DNA of 64,000 bases from Chondrilla cf. caribensis (Eukaryota; Porifera; Demospongiae; Chondrillida; Chondrillidae): contig OZ026565.1 in NCBI GenBank assembly GCA_964020155.1, positions 4,400,553 through 4,464,552 of the forward strand, in the 5' to 3' direction. Made by a program: the position numbers and the translations under genes. Positions 44,351 to 55,100 of the stretch are shown here, piece by piece. The notes beneath the pieces are model-generated. The model made no database searches. It had not been told where the DNA came from and saw nothing but the letters and a program-made list of their open reading frames with translations. Every line of letters begins with the position of its first letter. The stretch's first letter is position 1.

Positions 44351-45561
44351 AACATTATACCACGAGGTATACGAGATGGTATACTAAGTGCTTTTAAATT
44401 CTCCTATTCTCTCCCATACATTGACTCAGTGGTTCCATGGCCAAAATTTGGCATACATCCTGTCAGAAATGAATATATTTGAGTTTCTGCACTGATTCGT
44501 ACATTACGTGATTTCGTGGAATCAATTACGTAATGGACCGTCCTCAAGGAGTTATCAACACTAGTACGGATGTGTATCCTAATCGGGGTGCATTCTGAAA
44601 AGTAATATTATAATATTTTTTTCTGGATATTCGAAAAATATTCACTTAGGACATGTGGTCTGTATGGAGGTGGTCTTTACCACTAATGAACTACACATTA
44701 TATTAATATACAGAGTCGCATGATTATGTGGAGCTAACAGTCTCCATACTAGATACTTACATACAGTGAATACTTGTTAATATGCCACAATTTGTTTTCA
44801 AAGAGTATGGTGGATTACCTAGCTTGGCGGATTAGCTGGATATTCATTTGGTACTTGTACATTACATTAGTACTGGAAAATGTGGTGGATTAAAAGGTTT
44901 GGCAGATTAAACAGTGAGAGAATTCACTGTACGTATAAACACCATATGAACCACAACTTGTGCTGTTATGTGTAGGCTGTGGTCGTTGTCAACGACATCT
45001 GTATAACATGCAAATCACTTACAGTTAATCCACAACCATGCACATTATCCACCACAATGTCATTTCCTGTAGAGTCATGTAACTAATTAATGAACATCAT
45101 TGACGGAAGTCAGTTCATATACAGCCCGAAAACTCCAACCCATGTACATCTAGGTATGTAATATATACCATTATATACACAACATTAGTAATAATACATG
45201 TCTGCCTACAGTGCACAACAAGGATGGGATTGTAGCCATAACTCCGCTATAAAGCCCTGTGTGTGGGGGTACAGGCATGCAATATTGTATAACAACAGTA
45301 CTTTCAACATGCACGTCTACCATTTATGGATCACTTAGACTATTGTTCCTATACGGCTGCAGTTCCTAACTGGATCAAGGTGATCACCATAATCTAGTGA
45401 TTGGAAGCAGATAAAGTGATGCCTATAGGAGAAGCTTTAAAACTACTAGCAAGTGGAAGATAATCAAATTGGCAAGTAACTGCATACATCCTGTCAGGAA
45501 TGAATATATTCTAGTCTTGTATATCACGGGAACTGATCGTTAGTCGAGTTGCTGTAAAATT
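44351..45561. other. R10 5' flank
   Basis: The fullest version of the duplicated flank, matching 65-1230 and 34971-35760, with a family E element at 44764-44929. The last 150 bases are the standard receptor leader but the upstream ORF is disrupted by a deletion (GATGCCTATAGGAGAAGC). Confidence 0.55.
44764..44929 (+). mobile_element. Family E pogo-like MITE
   Basis: 166 bases from CAGTGAATACTTG to GAGAATTCACTG, with TA on both sides (44762-44763 and 44930-44931). Both termini agree with the CAGT ends of pogo/Tc1-type elements. Confidence 0.78.
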
Positions 45562-46611
45562 ATGGATGAATCAGAAGTATGGAATGTCTCCGCCACGAAT
45601 GTGACAACGAGTATTTTTGGAGTGGAAGGCTACTATGCGTTTGTTTCTGTTATTCTTGCTACTCTTGTCCCAGCACAACTATTCCTGAGTGTCATCACCA
45701 TAGTGGGACTGTGTGTTGGGAAGGAATTCAAGCAGTTCAAGCTTCAGCGTGCGTTGATGATAGCCATGGTAGCAATGGGCTTTGTTTCCAGTACATCTGT
45801 GGTGATGTATTCGATTGCCGAATATCTCTTCCTGAACCGCGACATAGAGGTTGGAGCGGTATTCTGTCATGGAGGATTACTGTTTGGTTATCTCGACTAC
45901 GTGTTAAGGGATATTCTTTTGGTGTTCTTTTCTGTTTTAGTCTTCATTGTAATCAAGTACGGACGGCAGAAGGTCAGAGTAGCCTATTTCAGCATCGCAT
46001 TACTGCTAGTAGTATCAACTATCCTCATTGTAAGTATCGTGTTCCTAATTCCATCGGTTGTTGATTTCTCGCTCCCAATTGACGGAGCCGTCTGTCGCGG
46101 TCTAGGATCACTTGCGAGTTATACAAACCTAGCAGTTCTGTTGGCTCTGTCGAGCATTCCCTCTCGTGTCATCTCTGTGGGAATCGTGATTGCCACTCTT
46201 GCATTTGTGAAGCAGCACAGTGACACACTGGGTGACAATAAGAAATTTAAAGTAGCCGTTTTAAAGTTTCTGGCAATTGTAGCCATCATGAACGGATTGC
46301 TAATAGCTCAAGGCATACTCACGTTTGTAGTTCCTCTTCTGGTCCGTGTCAATGAGACTGCTTTCATAATTATCGCACACCTGGTACACTTCGTCTTACC
46401 TAACGTACCAGCTATAATCACCCCGCTGTTGTTGATCGTAGTGTTTAAACCACTCACTGCAGCCATCAAGACGCTAGTATTGCCATCGTGTTGTGAAAGT
46501 CCAAATTTTCAGGCAAACGTTAACGTTAACGCGGGAACTCAAATCACAATGACAAGCAACTCAGGAGGGAGCAGTGACAAAGAAGACCCTCTACTCAGGA
46601 TGCGTGCTTGA
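45562..46611 (+). CDS. R10: 7TM receptor (GPCR-like), full tail
   Basis: 349 residues with the short N-terminus (MDESEVWNVSATNVTTSIFG) and all seven helices. It is the most diverged of the intact copies: loop 2 is VVDFSLPIDGAVCRGLG, TM5 begins YTNLAVLLALSS, the loop after TM5 reads HSDTLGDNKKF and TM6 is MNGLLIAQGILTF. The tail has a unique Asn/Val insertion (QANVNVNAGTQ) and keeps the conserved end KEDPLLRMRA. AATAAA about 65 bases after the stop. Confidence 0.82.
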   Translation: MDESEVWNVSATNVTTSIFGVEGYYAFVSVILATLVPAQLFLSVITIVGLCVGKEFKQFKLQRALMIAMVAMGFVSSTSVVMYSIAEYLFLNRDIEVGAVFCHGGLLFGYLDYVLRDILLVFFSVLVFIVIKYGRQKVRVAYFSIALLLVVSTILIVSIVFLIPSVVDFSLPIDGAVCRGLGSLASYTNLAVLLALSSIPSRVISVGIVIATLAFVKQHSDTLGDNKKFKVAVLKFLAIVAIMNGLLIAQGILTFVVPLLVRVNETAFIIIAHLVHFVLPNVPAIITPLLLIVVFKPLTAAIKTLVLPSCCESPNFQANVNVNAGTQITMTSNSGGSSDKEDPLLRMRA

Positions 46612-47279
46612 TGATGAGTGTAATATTATTCGAAAACTGAATATTTGAAAATCAAACGTCATCAAACTTATTGCACACGAATAAAAATTACCTACCCCAT
46701 TTGCCTGTATAATAGTGCCAACATGTAATGTACCATTCCGAGTATTATCATATTATAGTGTGTATACATATGGTGAAATCATTGTATTATACTGTACAAT
46801 ATAATGAATGTTTGTATATGGCCAATTCAAAGCAGGCTTGAAAATCCTTAATATGTACCTTTGAGGTATAACATTCTGGCTGTCATATGCCCTCCATAGT
46901 ATACTTAAATCTCAAGGCGTATACAACTCAGTTTTTTTAAATAATTTGTAGTCGTGACACATGAGGTCAATTTAGATTCCAGTACAATATAATATAACCA
47001 GTATAGCATACATAAGTCGGACAACACTCAGTATTGCATGCAGGCGCCACAGTTTCTCAGATAATGACACATAATGTCACGTAATACTTTGTCCGTACGT
47101 ATATTCATATGGAGGTGCTAGAGACTTCATGCATATGATGATATAACTTAACTGGTAATTTCTGTATTTCATTGCCGGTCACCACCAATGTCCTCTCCAA
47201 AAAATAATAACAATAATGACAAATAATAATTCAAAAACTAATGGTAGCATAGACCTCAAGGTGACATATGAACCCTGTT
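46612..47279. other. R10 3' flank, type 1
   Basis: Non-coding; same order of elements as after R2 and R3 with many small differences. Nothing else seen. Confidence 0.5.
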
Positions 47280-48660
47280 TAGTGCAAACTCCAGATGGCC
47301 ATTGAAAAAAAATTAACTTCAAATGCATGTGTAGAAGGAATTCTACAAAATACTTCAAAATTAATTATTTCTACCATATGGAAAATGGGGAGTATTTTTG
47401 ATTGGCGCCAAAACGTATCATTTTTGTTATCAGAAGGACTGTACTGGTTCCAAGAGTGTGTCTGTGCAACCATATTTGTGCATAACATGCATACAGAAGA
47501 GGCCGTGGTGACAAGAAAAAAATGATATTATTTGCTTGTCACCACGAGGCCTATAGCACACTCAGGATGGTGTGTATGCATACGAAATTGTGTTGGTGGG
47601 TTTGGCACGGACACTGGGCAGCCCCTGCATGGTGACCAGCAATGGAATGGGAAATTACCTGAGTGATCATTACAAGGTGTATTACACTCATATTGGAATG
47701 TACATACAAAAATATATGCAATATTATATTTGCCATTTGGATACCAGGGAGAATTTTTGATCTACGATAAAACGTATCATTTTTGTTATCAGAAGGATCG
47801 TACTCATTCCAGGAGTGTGTCCGTGCATCCATATTTGTGCTATGGTGCATCACATGCACACAGGAGAGCCTTGTCACCACGAGGCCTATAGAACACTAAG
47901 AACGATGTGTATGCATACGAAATTGTGTTGGTGAGTTTGGCATGGACACTGGGTAGCCCCTGGTGACCAGCAATGGAATGTGAACTTACCTGAGTGATCA
48001 TTACAAGGTGCAATATTATATGTGCCATATGGACACTGGGGAGAATTTTTGATCCGTGACAAAACGTATCATTTTTGTTATCGGAAGGAACGTACTAGTT
48101 CCAGGAGTGTGTCCATGCATCCGTATTTGTGCTATGGTGCATCACGTACACACCAGAGAGGCCTATAGTACACTCAGGACGGTGTGTATGCATTCGAAAT
48201 AGTGTTGGTGAGTTTGACATGGACACTGGACAGCCTGTGGTGACCAGTGACAAAATCCTAAATCACCTGGCCAGTCACCAAGAAGTCTATAGCACCTTCA
48301 TTAGAATGTACTAGATAAAAGTACATGTATAAATAGAATATGTATCATATGGACCCAGGGGGCTTTCTCTGACCAGTGACAAAACACATATTGTTGGTCA
48401 CCACAAGGTCAGTACCACCTCCAGTAGTGTGTACATGCATCAGTATTTGTGCTATGATGCACCACATGGACACCAGAGTGACCGTGGTGACCAGCAATAG
48501 AATTTGACATTTTATTACTGGTCACCACAAGGCCTATAGTGCACCCAGGAAGGCATGCATGCACCAGGAATTGTATTGATGAATTGGATAAGGACATTGG
48601 TCAGCCCATATGACCAGTGTCCATATCCATGTGAGCCCGTGGCGACCAGTGATAAAACGT
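47280..48660. repeat. Family A repeat cluster
   Basis: About four units, closely parallel to 8960-10700 unit by unit, including the variant CACCACAAGG-AGGCCTATAG-TGCACCCAGGAAGG. This whole block plus R11 mirrors the block plus R3, showing a large-scale duplication. Confidence 0.8.
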
Positions 48661-49400
48661 TAAGGAACCTGACAAGTAACAATATCAAATGTATGGGATT
48701 GAGAGATTATTAAATTTTGGAAAAACACCATATTATTATTAGCACATTCCTGCATACGTAGCTCGTGGGAGAGGGACCATGTCAACCTGATAATTTACCA
48801 TATCAAGCTAGTGGCATAAACTAAATTGTGAAACACCTCCCATTTCATCACTTCTCTTTATGTGGCTCATTGCCCTAGCTACATTCAGAGCTCGAGGTGT
48901 TTAATATTTTTCAATGTGTGGGAGAGTATAGTACTTTCTGGTATAGGAAATGGGAGGGTGTGTATACCAGGGTCATATATGGTCCAGAAATTACATGCAA
49001 AACATAATCTATCATAATCTCAGTACATTGCTCGAAACACCAGCTACATTTGGATGTGCTTAATATTCCTGAATGCAGGGAAGAGAATGGAAGAAAACGC
49101 TGAGCACCTTCTTGTATAGCTCAAGGGAGATGGTGTGTGTCAATATAATATCTTAACTGGACCTAGCTGGTGGCCGGCCTGAACTATATTATGAAAACCT
49201 GTACCTATGCCTGCCTGCCTATACCTGTGCCAGAAGGTTCTTATAGTGTTTTTTCCTATTCTCTTACGTGCATTAAAAATATTAAGCCACCGAATGTAGC
49301 TAGGGTTAGGGGGGGAGCACAGAGCTTCTTCTCCAAGATAAGTTGATACCTGTCGGAGAAAAAGCTTTATTAAAGTACTAGCAAGAGGGAGAGTCCGAGA
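48661..49400. repeat. Diverged family B units
   Basis: About three poorly matching units (GTGTTTAATATTTTTCAATG near 48897, GTGCTTAATATTCC near 49056). Ends in the second-type receptor leader shared with R3. Confidence 0.6.
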
Positions 49401-49520
49401 CAATCAAAATCATTGGCAAGTGCATACATCTACTACATCTACTTTAATGTGAGCCTTAATAGTCGCCCTCTGGGCTAGTGACCTCCCCAGTCTGGCCCAA
49501 CCTACATCTAGAGCTGCAAC
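49401..49520. other. R11 leader
   Basis: Leader like that of R3, including the AGCCTTAATAGTCGCCCTCTGGGC element and CTAGAGCTGCAACGTGATC before the start. Confidence 0.5.
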
Positions 49521-50594
49521 GTGATCATGTCAGTGGGTGAAATATGGAGTAACTCCACGAACGTATCGAGTACAACCACAGTTAGTCACCCGCCTACGTT
49601 CGCTAGTATTCTTGGAGTGGAAGGCTACTATGCGTTTGTTTCTGTTCTTCTTGCTACTCTTGTCCCAGCACAACTATTCCTGAGTGTCATCACCATAGTG
49701 GGACTGTGTGTTGGGAAGGAATTCAAGCATTTCAAGCTTCAGCGTGCGCTGATGATAGCCATGGTAGCAATGGGCTTTGTTTCCAGTACATCTGTGGTGA
49801 TGTACTCGATTGCCGAATATCTCTTCCTGAACCGCAACACAGAGGCTGGAGCGGCATTCTGTCATGGAGGATTACTGTTTCGTTGTCTCGACTTCGTGTT
49901 AAGGGATGTTCTTTTGGTGTTTTTTTCAGTTTTAGTCTTCATTGTAATCAAATACGGACGGCAGAAGGTCAGAGTAGCCTATTTCAGCATCGCATTACTG
50001 CTAGTAGTATCAACTATCCTCATTGTAAGTATCGTGGTCCTATTTCCATCAGTTGTCAATTATTCGATCCCAATTGACGGAGTAGTCTGTCGTAGTCAAG
50101 GATCATTTGCGAGTAAGGCAAGCCTAGCAGTGCTGCTTTCTCTGACAAGTATCCCTCCCCGTGTTATCTCTGTGGGAATCGTGATTGCCACTCTTGTATT
50201 TGTGAAGCAGCACAGTAACACACTGGAGGAGAACAAGAAATTTAAAGTAGCCGTATTAAAGTTTCTGGCAATTGTGACCATCATGAATGCATTGTTCATA
50301 GTTCAATTCGTACTCGAGTTCCTACCTGCTCTTCTGGTCAGTGACAATGAGACTGCTTTCATAGTCAATGCACACCTGGTATACTTCCTCTTACCTAATG
50401 TACCAGCTATAATCACCCCGCTGTTGCTGATCGTGGTGTTTAAGCCACTCACTGCAGCCATCAAGACACTATTACGGCCATCGTGTTGTGAACGTTCCAA
50501 TTTTCAGAAAATTAAGGGAGCTCAAATCACAATGACAATCAACTCAGGAGGGAGCAGTGACAAAGAAGTCCCTCTACTCAGGATGCGTGCTTGA
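49521..50594 (+). CDS. R11: 7TM receptor (GPCR-like), full tail
   Basis: 357 residues; starts MIMSVGEIWSNSTNVSSTTT like R3. All helices are open. A Gln-to-His change in the conserved KEFKQFKLQ loop (KEFKHFKLQ) and a Tyr-to-Lys change at the start of TM5 (FASKASLAV) are unique. TM6/loop 3 (EFLPALLVSDNETAF) groups with R3. The tail is complete (IKGAQITMTINSGG...KEVPLLRMRA). It faces the kinase-kelch gene tail-to-tail, about 300 bases between their stop codons. Confidence 0.83.
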   Translation: MIMSVGEIWSNSTNVSSTTTVSHPPTFASILGVEGYYAFVSVLLATLVPAQLFLSVITIVGLCVGKEFKHFKLQRALMIAMVAMGFVSSTSVVMYSIAEYLFLNRNTEAGAAFCHGGLLFRCLDFVLRDVLLVFFSVLVFIVIKYGRQKVRVAYFSIALLLVVSTILIVSIVVLFPSVVNYSIPIDGVVCRSQGSFASKASLAVLLSLTSIPPRVISVGIVIATLVFVKQHSNTLEENKKFKVAVLKFLAIVTIMNALFIVQFVLEFLPALLVSDNETAFIVNAHLVYFLLPNVPAIITPLLLIVVFKPLTAAIKTLLRPSCCERSNFQKIKGAQITMTINSGGSSDKEVPLLRMRA

Positions 50595-50891
50595 TGATGA
50601 GTATAATATTATTTATTCAATAACTGAATATTCAAAAATCAAATGTCATCAAACTGATTTGACACAAATAAATAGCACACCCCACTTGTCTGTATATATA
50701 ATATCCACACAGTGCCAACATGTATTGTATGTAGCATTCCGAGTATGTAATATATCCATACAGTGTGACATACATAATATTGTAATTATGGTGCAATCAT
50801 TGTTTTATACTGTACAATCCTAATAAATGTTTGCATATGGTCGATTGAGAACTGGCTTGAAACTCCTTAATATGTATCTTTTAGGTATAAG
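50595..50891. other. Short space between R11 and kinase-kelch stops
   Basis: Must hold the 3' ends of both convergent transcripts. AATAAA for R11 at about 50667 and 50821. The GTATAAGCTACACTGGCTG stretch normally found in receptor 3' flank is cut here by the first tail repeat of the kinase-kelch gene. Confidence 0.55.
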
Positions 50892-52685
50892 CTACACTGG
50901 CTGAGGATCCTGTACGACACTTTGAGGATCCTGTACAACACCTTGAGGATCCTGCACAACACATTGAGGATCCTGTACAACACTTTGAGGATCCTGTACA
51001 ACACTTTGAGGATCCTGTACAACACTTTGAGGATCCTGTACAACACCTTGAGGGTCCTGTACGACACCTTGAGGATCCTGTACAACACATTGAGGATCCT
51101 GTACAACACTTTGAGGATCCTGTACAACACTTTGAGGATCCTGTACAACACATTGAGGATCCTGTACAACACATTGAGGATCCTGTACAACACCTTGAAG
51201 ATCCTGTACGACACCTTGAGGATCCTGTACGACACCTTGAGGATCCTGTACCACACCTTGAGGATCCTGTACCACACTTTGAGGATAATGTACAACACTT
51301 TGAGGATCCTGTACAACACCTTGAAGATCCTGTACAACACCTTGAGGATCCTGTACAACACCTTGAAGATCCTGTACAACACTTTGAGGATCCTGTACAA
51401 CACCTTGAAGATCCTGTACCACACTTTGAGGATCCTGTACAACACCTTGAAGATCCTGTACAACACCTTGAAGATCCTGTACGATACTTTTAGGAATCTC
51501 TACAACACCTTGAGGATTCTGTACGACACTTTGAAGATCCGTCTCAACACCTTGAGGACTAGAACTCCTTGGAGTTAATGCTCCTAATGAAGCCAGATAG
51601 TCCTCGTCCATGTGAGGAGAAAACTCGGGATTATCTTCAGACACTTCATCCACAGGCCACCGCTCAGCTGCAAGCTCATGTCTTTCCCCATGACTAACAA
51701 CTTGACCACCAACAACGTATAGCTTGTCGTTAGCAACAAATAAGGCTGGACAAAAGCGAGGCTGATTGAGACAAGCCACTGCAAACCACTCTGCAGAATC
51801 ATGGCGATAAACGTACACATTGCCAGTTGCACGTTGGAAATCTTCCCAATATACATCATCTACCCAAGCACTTGCCAATCCACCAACAGACAATAATTGC
51901 TCTCGAAAGACAATCAACTTCCCCTCATCCTCTGGTAATTCTCGGAGTGACATCCATGACTCTGAAGGAATATCCACTTGTGTTGATAGAGCACTCATAA
52001 CTGTTGCCATAGGAACCATGACAACCTCACGACCACTCACATAGAGAAGGTTGTCCCTATACTGAAGAAGTTGACGATTCTCATGGACATCAGCTCCAGA
52101 GCTCACCGGACACTGGCTCAATGTTGACCACTCCCAGTGTGATGAATTCTGATCAAAACCAAGCAGCCTCACTTGACCTTCAAACTCTCCCATCCTGAAC
52201 CCTATGACAATAAATAAGCAACTTCCAATACACAATGATACAGTGTAATGAAAATCAATCTTCAAAGGTAATGGAGGATAATAATATTGATCAAATTCAC
52301 ACTTTGGTTGAGATGGGTCGAGAGTGAGTATGACGTGACCGGAACCTAATAGAATACTTTCCGTCCCAATAACATGCAGGCGTCGTTGCCTTGTTGAGGC
52401 AGCAACTGATAAATTCCTCATTATTAGATTATCAATTTTCACCATCTGACCTCCCCTGCACATCCGATTGATTTGGGAACCATAAATTGAATAAAAATAT
52501 AGTGATCCATCCAGTTGTACCACATTACATGGTTTTGTACACACTATATCATCCTCGTCATAATAGTCATCTTCAAAGTCATCTTTAACCAGGGCAAATC
52601 CTGGCACATAGCATCGTAGTTCTTTCTGATAAGGATTGTATTTCACTTGTTTGGACCGAATGGAATTCCGCTTGATAGCTGCAAA
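50892..52685 (-). CDS. Kinase-kelch gene, exon 3: kelch propeller and heptad tail
   Basis: 597 codons on the minus strand from an acceptor (TTTCCTAG before 52685), in phase 0 with exon 2, to TAG at 50892. The first ~390 residues form kelch-type propeller blades: LLSVGG, GNVYVYRHDSAEW and NQPRFCPALFVANDKLYVVGGQ are typical blade motifs with the double glycine. The last ~200 residues are roughly 28 heptads of the form VVQDPQG/S/C, from a 21-bp repeat. Kelch propellers bind protein partners, so this is the likely sensing or docking end. The acceptor was chosen because it preserves frame and because FAAIKRNSI aligns with the paralogue at 4901. Confidence 0.8.
   Translation of the reverse strand, partial: FAAIKRNSIRSKQVKYNPYQKELRCYVPGFALVKDDFEDDYYDEDDIVCTKPCNVVQLDGSLYFYSIYGSQINRMCRGGQMVKIDNLIMRNLSVAASTRQRRLHVIGTESILLGSGHVILTLDPSQPKCEFDQYYYPPLPLKIDFHYTVSLCIGSCLFIVIGFRMGEFEGQVRLLGFDQNSSHWEWSTLSQCPVSSGADVHENRQLLQYRDNLLYVSGREVVMVPMATVMSALSTQVDIPSESWMSLRELPEDEGKLIVFREQLLSVGGLASAWVDDVYWEDFQRATGNVYVYRHDSAEWFAVACLNQPRFCPALFVANDKLYVVGGQVVSHGERHELAAERWPVDEVSEDNPEFSPHMDEDYLASLGALTPRSSSPQGVETDLQSVVQNPQGVVEIPKSIVQDLQGVVQDLQGVVQDPQSVVQDLQGVVQDPQSVVQDLQGVVQDPQGVVQDLQGVVQDPQSVVHYPQSVVQDPQGVVQDPQGVVQDPQGVVQDLQGVVQDPQCVVQDPQCVVQDPQSVVQDPQSVVQDPQCVVQDPQGVVQDPQGVVQDPQSVVQDPQSVVQDPQSVVQDPQCVVQDPQGVVQDPQSVVQDPQPV
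50900..51570. repeat. 21-bp coding tandem repeat
   Basis: About 30 units of GAGGATCCTGTACAACACCTT with few changes. It codes for the heptad tail on the minus strand, and because the unit length is divisible by three and lacks stops, several other frames on both strands also stay open. Nine related units are in F5 and two or three in F1. Confidence 0.95.
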
Positions 52686-52873
52686 CTAGGAAAAAAGTAT
52701 AATATAATATATTATATCGTGTATACATGCAGTATCAATATGACATAGTGATACATTTATGTACTAAAATTCTATTCCATTCTAAATTTAAAAATATATA
52801 TCATACAAGCAGTACATACATACTAACACATATACACAATGTCATGTTATACGGAATAAAATTCCTTATTTAC

Positions 52874-53854
52874 CTTTTCTGGATTTTTTTCCTTCTTTGA
52901 AGATGTCTTATTCTCTTCTTTCTCGCTTGGACTGGATATTTCTTGATGGCTTCCTTCACTCTGTATGGTTCTTGCATGGCTTTCTGCTGTGGGTGTGGTT
53001 CCCTCAATGAACGTGGTTTCTGATGTGGGTGTGGTTCCTTCTATGGATGTACTTCCTTCTATGAACATGGTTCCTGCTGTGGGTGTGGTTCCCTCAATGG
53101 GCGTGATTTCTGCTGTGGGTGTGGTTTCTTCAATGAACGTTGTTCCTGCTGTGGGTGTGGTTCCCTCAATGGGCGTGGTTCCTGCTGTGGGTGTGGTTCC
53201 CTCAATGGACGTGACTTCTGCTGTGGGTGTGGTTCCTTCTATGAACGTGGTTCCTGCTGTGGGTGTGGTTCCCTCTATGGGTGTGGTTCCTGCTGTGGGT
53301 GTTGTTCCCTCAATGGGCATGGTTTCTGCTGTGAGTGTGGTTTCTTCTTTGAACGTGGTTCCTGCTGTGGGTTTGGTTCCCTCAATGGGCGTGGTTCCTG
53401 CTGTGGGTGTGGTTCCCTCAATGGACGTGTTTTCTGCTGTGGGTGTGGTTCCTTCTATAAACACGGTCTCTGCTGTGGGTGTGATTCCCTCAATGGGTGT
53501 GGTTTCTACTGTGGGTGTGGTTCCTTCTATGGACATGGTTTCTGCTGTGGGCATGGTTCTCTCAATGGGCGTGGTTTCTGCTGTGGGTGTGGTTCCTTCT
53601 ATTGACGTGGTTTCTACTGTGGGTGTGGTTCCTTCTATTGACGTGGTTTCTACTGTGGGTGTGGTTCGCTCAATGGATGTGGTTTCTACTGTGGGTGTGC
53701 TTCCCTCAATGGGCGTGGTTTCTGCTGTGGGTGTGGTTCCTCTAATGGGGCCCAGTGTGGTTCCTTCTTGGCCTGTGGATACTCCCTCAATGGGTATTAC
53801 TGCACCTTCCATCGTATTGTGACCACCCCTGCTCCATCTAAACCTGATCTCCTT
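52874..53854 (-). CDS. Kinase-kelch gene, exon 2: Thr/Pro repeat linker
   Basis: About 320 codons of a 12-residue repeat (GTTPTAETTPIE and variants; 36-bp period, over 20 units), ending in a charged stretch (SPSEKEENKTSSKKEKNPEK). The donor (GTAAAT at 52873) is clear and phase 0. The upstream boundary is less sure: a strong-looking acceptor at 53908 would lead to an in-frame stop, so a frame-compatible AG near 53855 is used. The many Thr residues could be phosphorylated or O-glycosylated. Probably a flexible spacer between kinase and propeller. The plus strand is open for 285 codons as a side effect. Confidence 0.65.
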
Positions 53855-54038
53855 CTCTCTTCCAGAGGAAGCAAATGCGAAGGCCCATGATCAATCTGAG
53901 CTTGATCCTAAAAAGAAGGCATTGTTACAGTTACTATAAAATGTATTGTAATTAATCATAATCATGACATTAATTAGTAATTAATAGTAATAATTTTAAA
54001 ACTTTTTGACTAACCATTACAGTTTCAACAGTACTCAC

Positions 54039-55100
54039 ATGAGGGGATGCCGGATTGAAACTGCTCCCAATAAACTGCATATTACTGTCACCTATGCTAC
54101 ATCCAGAAAGAGATATGTTGCTTGTCACATTATGTGTGATGTTGTAGACAGGTTGCATGGAATGAGTAGACGAAGATGCTTCTTCAGCTGATTTGCTAGG
54201 TACCATCTGCATCTGTGAGTTGGGCATTTTATTCTTCATCTCTCCAAGTTCTTCAATGATCTCTTTGGCTTCTGGTCGAGCTTGAGGATCATTATCTAAG
54301 CACTTCTCTATCAAAGGCAATAGGACGTTATCGTCTTTCTTGAATTCCTTCAGGGCTCGTGAGAATCTCTCGTACTCACAAATAGCTTCCAATCCAGTTG
54401 ATGTCGTCCTTGTAGCAGGTAAGCGCTTCGGACACTTGTGTGTGACTGTGTGTATTGCTAGCACACCAACTGAATACACATCCACCTTGGAGGTTAAACG
54501 CGGTGGATCCTCACTCACTTCTGGGGGCATATAGCACTCTGTGCCTAATGTGGACATGGAGATGGGTCCCATCAAACTACGCGATACCCCAAAATCTGAT
54601 AATCTGGCAGCGACGTTTCCAGGTTGGGGAATATTCAACAACACGTTGTTGCTCGTCAAATCCCCGTGGACAAGACCTTTTTTGTGAAGATGAACAAGAC
54701 CCTTACAAACCTGGAGGAGGATCGATATTTTGGCGTCGAATGGGAAGGAGGCTCTACCGGGTCCTTCCGGTGAAGTGTCCCTGAGATGACACGACAAGGT
54801 TTTCTCCATTCTCTCCATCACGAGTAGAGGCGGTTTCGAACGATCCTCTTCTTGAAACGCTATCCCGTAGAGCGTCACAATGTTGGGGTGTCTCAAAGAG
54901 GACCAGATACGACACTCTCTCTCCCATTCCCCGAATCGGCTAGTTAGCGGATCTCTCGACTTTCTGAACTTCTTGACGGCGTAGTTGGCATGATCCCACT
55001 CCGCTTCGTAGACTTTGGCGAAAGATCCCTCCCCAATCTTGTCGCCTACGATTAGTTTTTCCCACTCGATTGCTTCAATTGGTAGTATTTCAGAAGCCAT
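54039..55100 (-). CDS. Kinase-kelch gene, exon 1: TKL/RIPK-like kinase with RHIM-like motif
   Basis: 354 codons from ATG at 55100 to a GTGAGT donor at 54038 (phase 0). Protein kinase domain about 14-280: glycine loop GEGSFAKV 23-30, lysine K43 (YAVKKF), HGDLTSNN 145-152 with catalytic D147 and N152, DFG 169-171, and MPPE 191-194. The HRD arginine is Gly, so it is a non-RD kinase; DLTSNN resembles the tyrosine-kinase-like (TKL) group, which contains the RIP kinases. All residues for catalysis are present. A Ser/Asn-rich stretch follows, with a RHIM-like segment at about 328-346. Three exons together would give about 1,280 residues. This is the only complete kinase of the family in the window. 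Confidence 0.83.
54063..54119 (-). other. RHIM-like motif coding segment
   Basis: Residues 328-346 read NISLSGCSIGDSNMQFIGS. The spacing G-x-x-I-G-x-x-N-x-x-x-I-G matches the RHIM of RIP kinases as I recall it (core [IV]Q[ILV]G followed by N three residues on). The usual Gln of the core is Ser here, so the assignment is tentative. Confidence 0.45.

Noticed and set aside
50922..51578. 218-codon plus-strand frame through the 21-bp array
   Set aside because: It is the opposite strand of the coding repeat; the stop-free unit keeps it open automatically and no start region or domain supports it.
52965..53822. 285-codon plus-strand frame (VVPSMGVV repeats)
   Set aside because: Antisense of the linker exon; the 36-bp unit has no stops in this frame. 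The minus strand has splice sites and in-phase neighbours.
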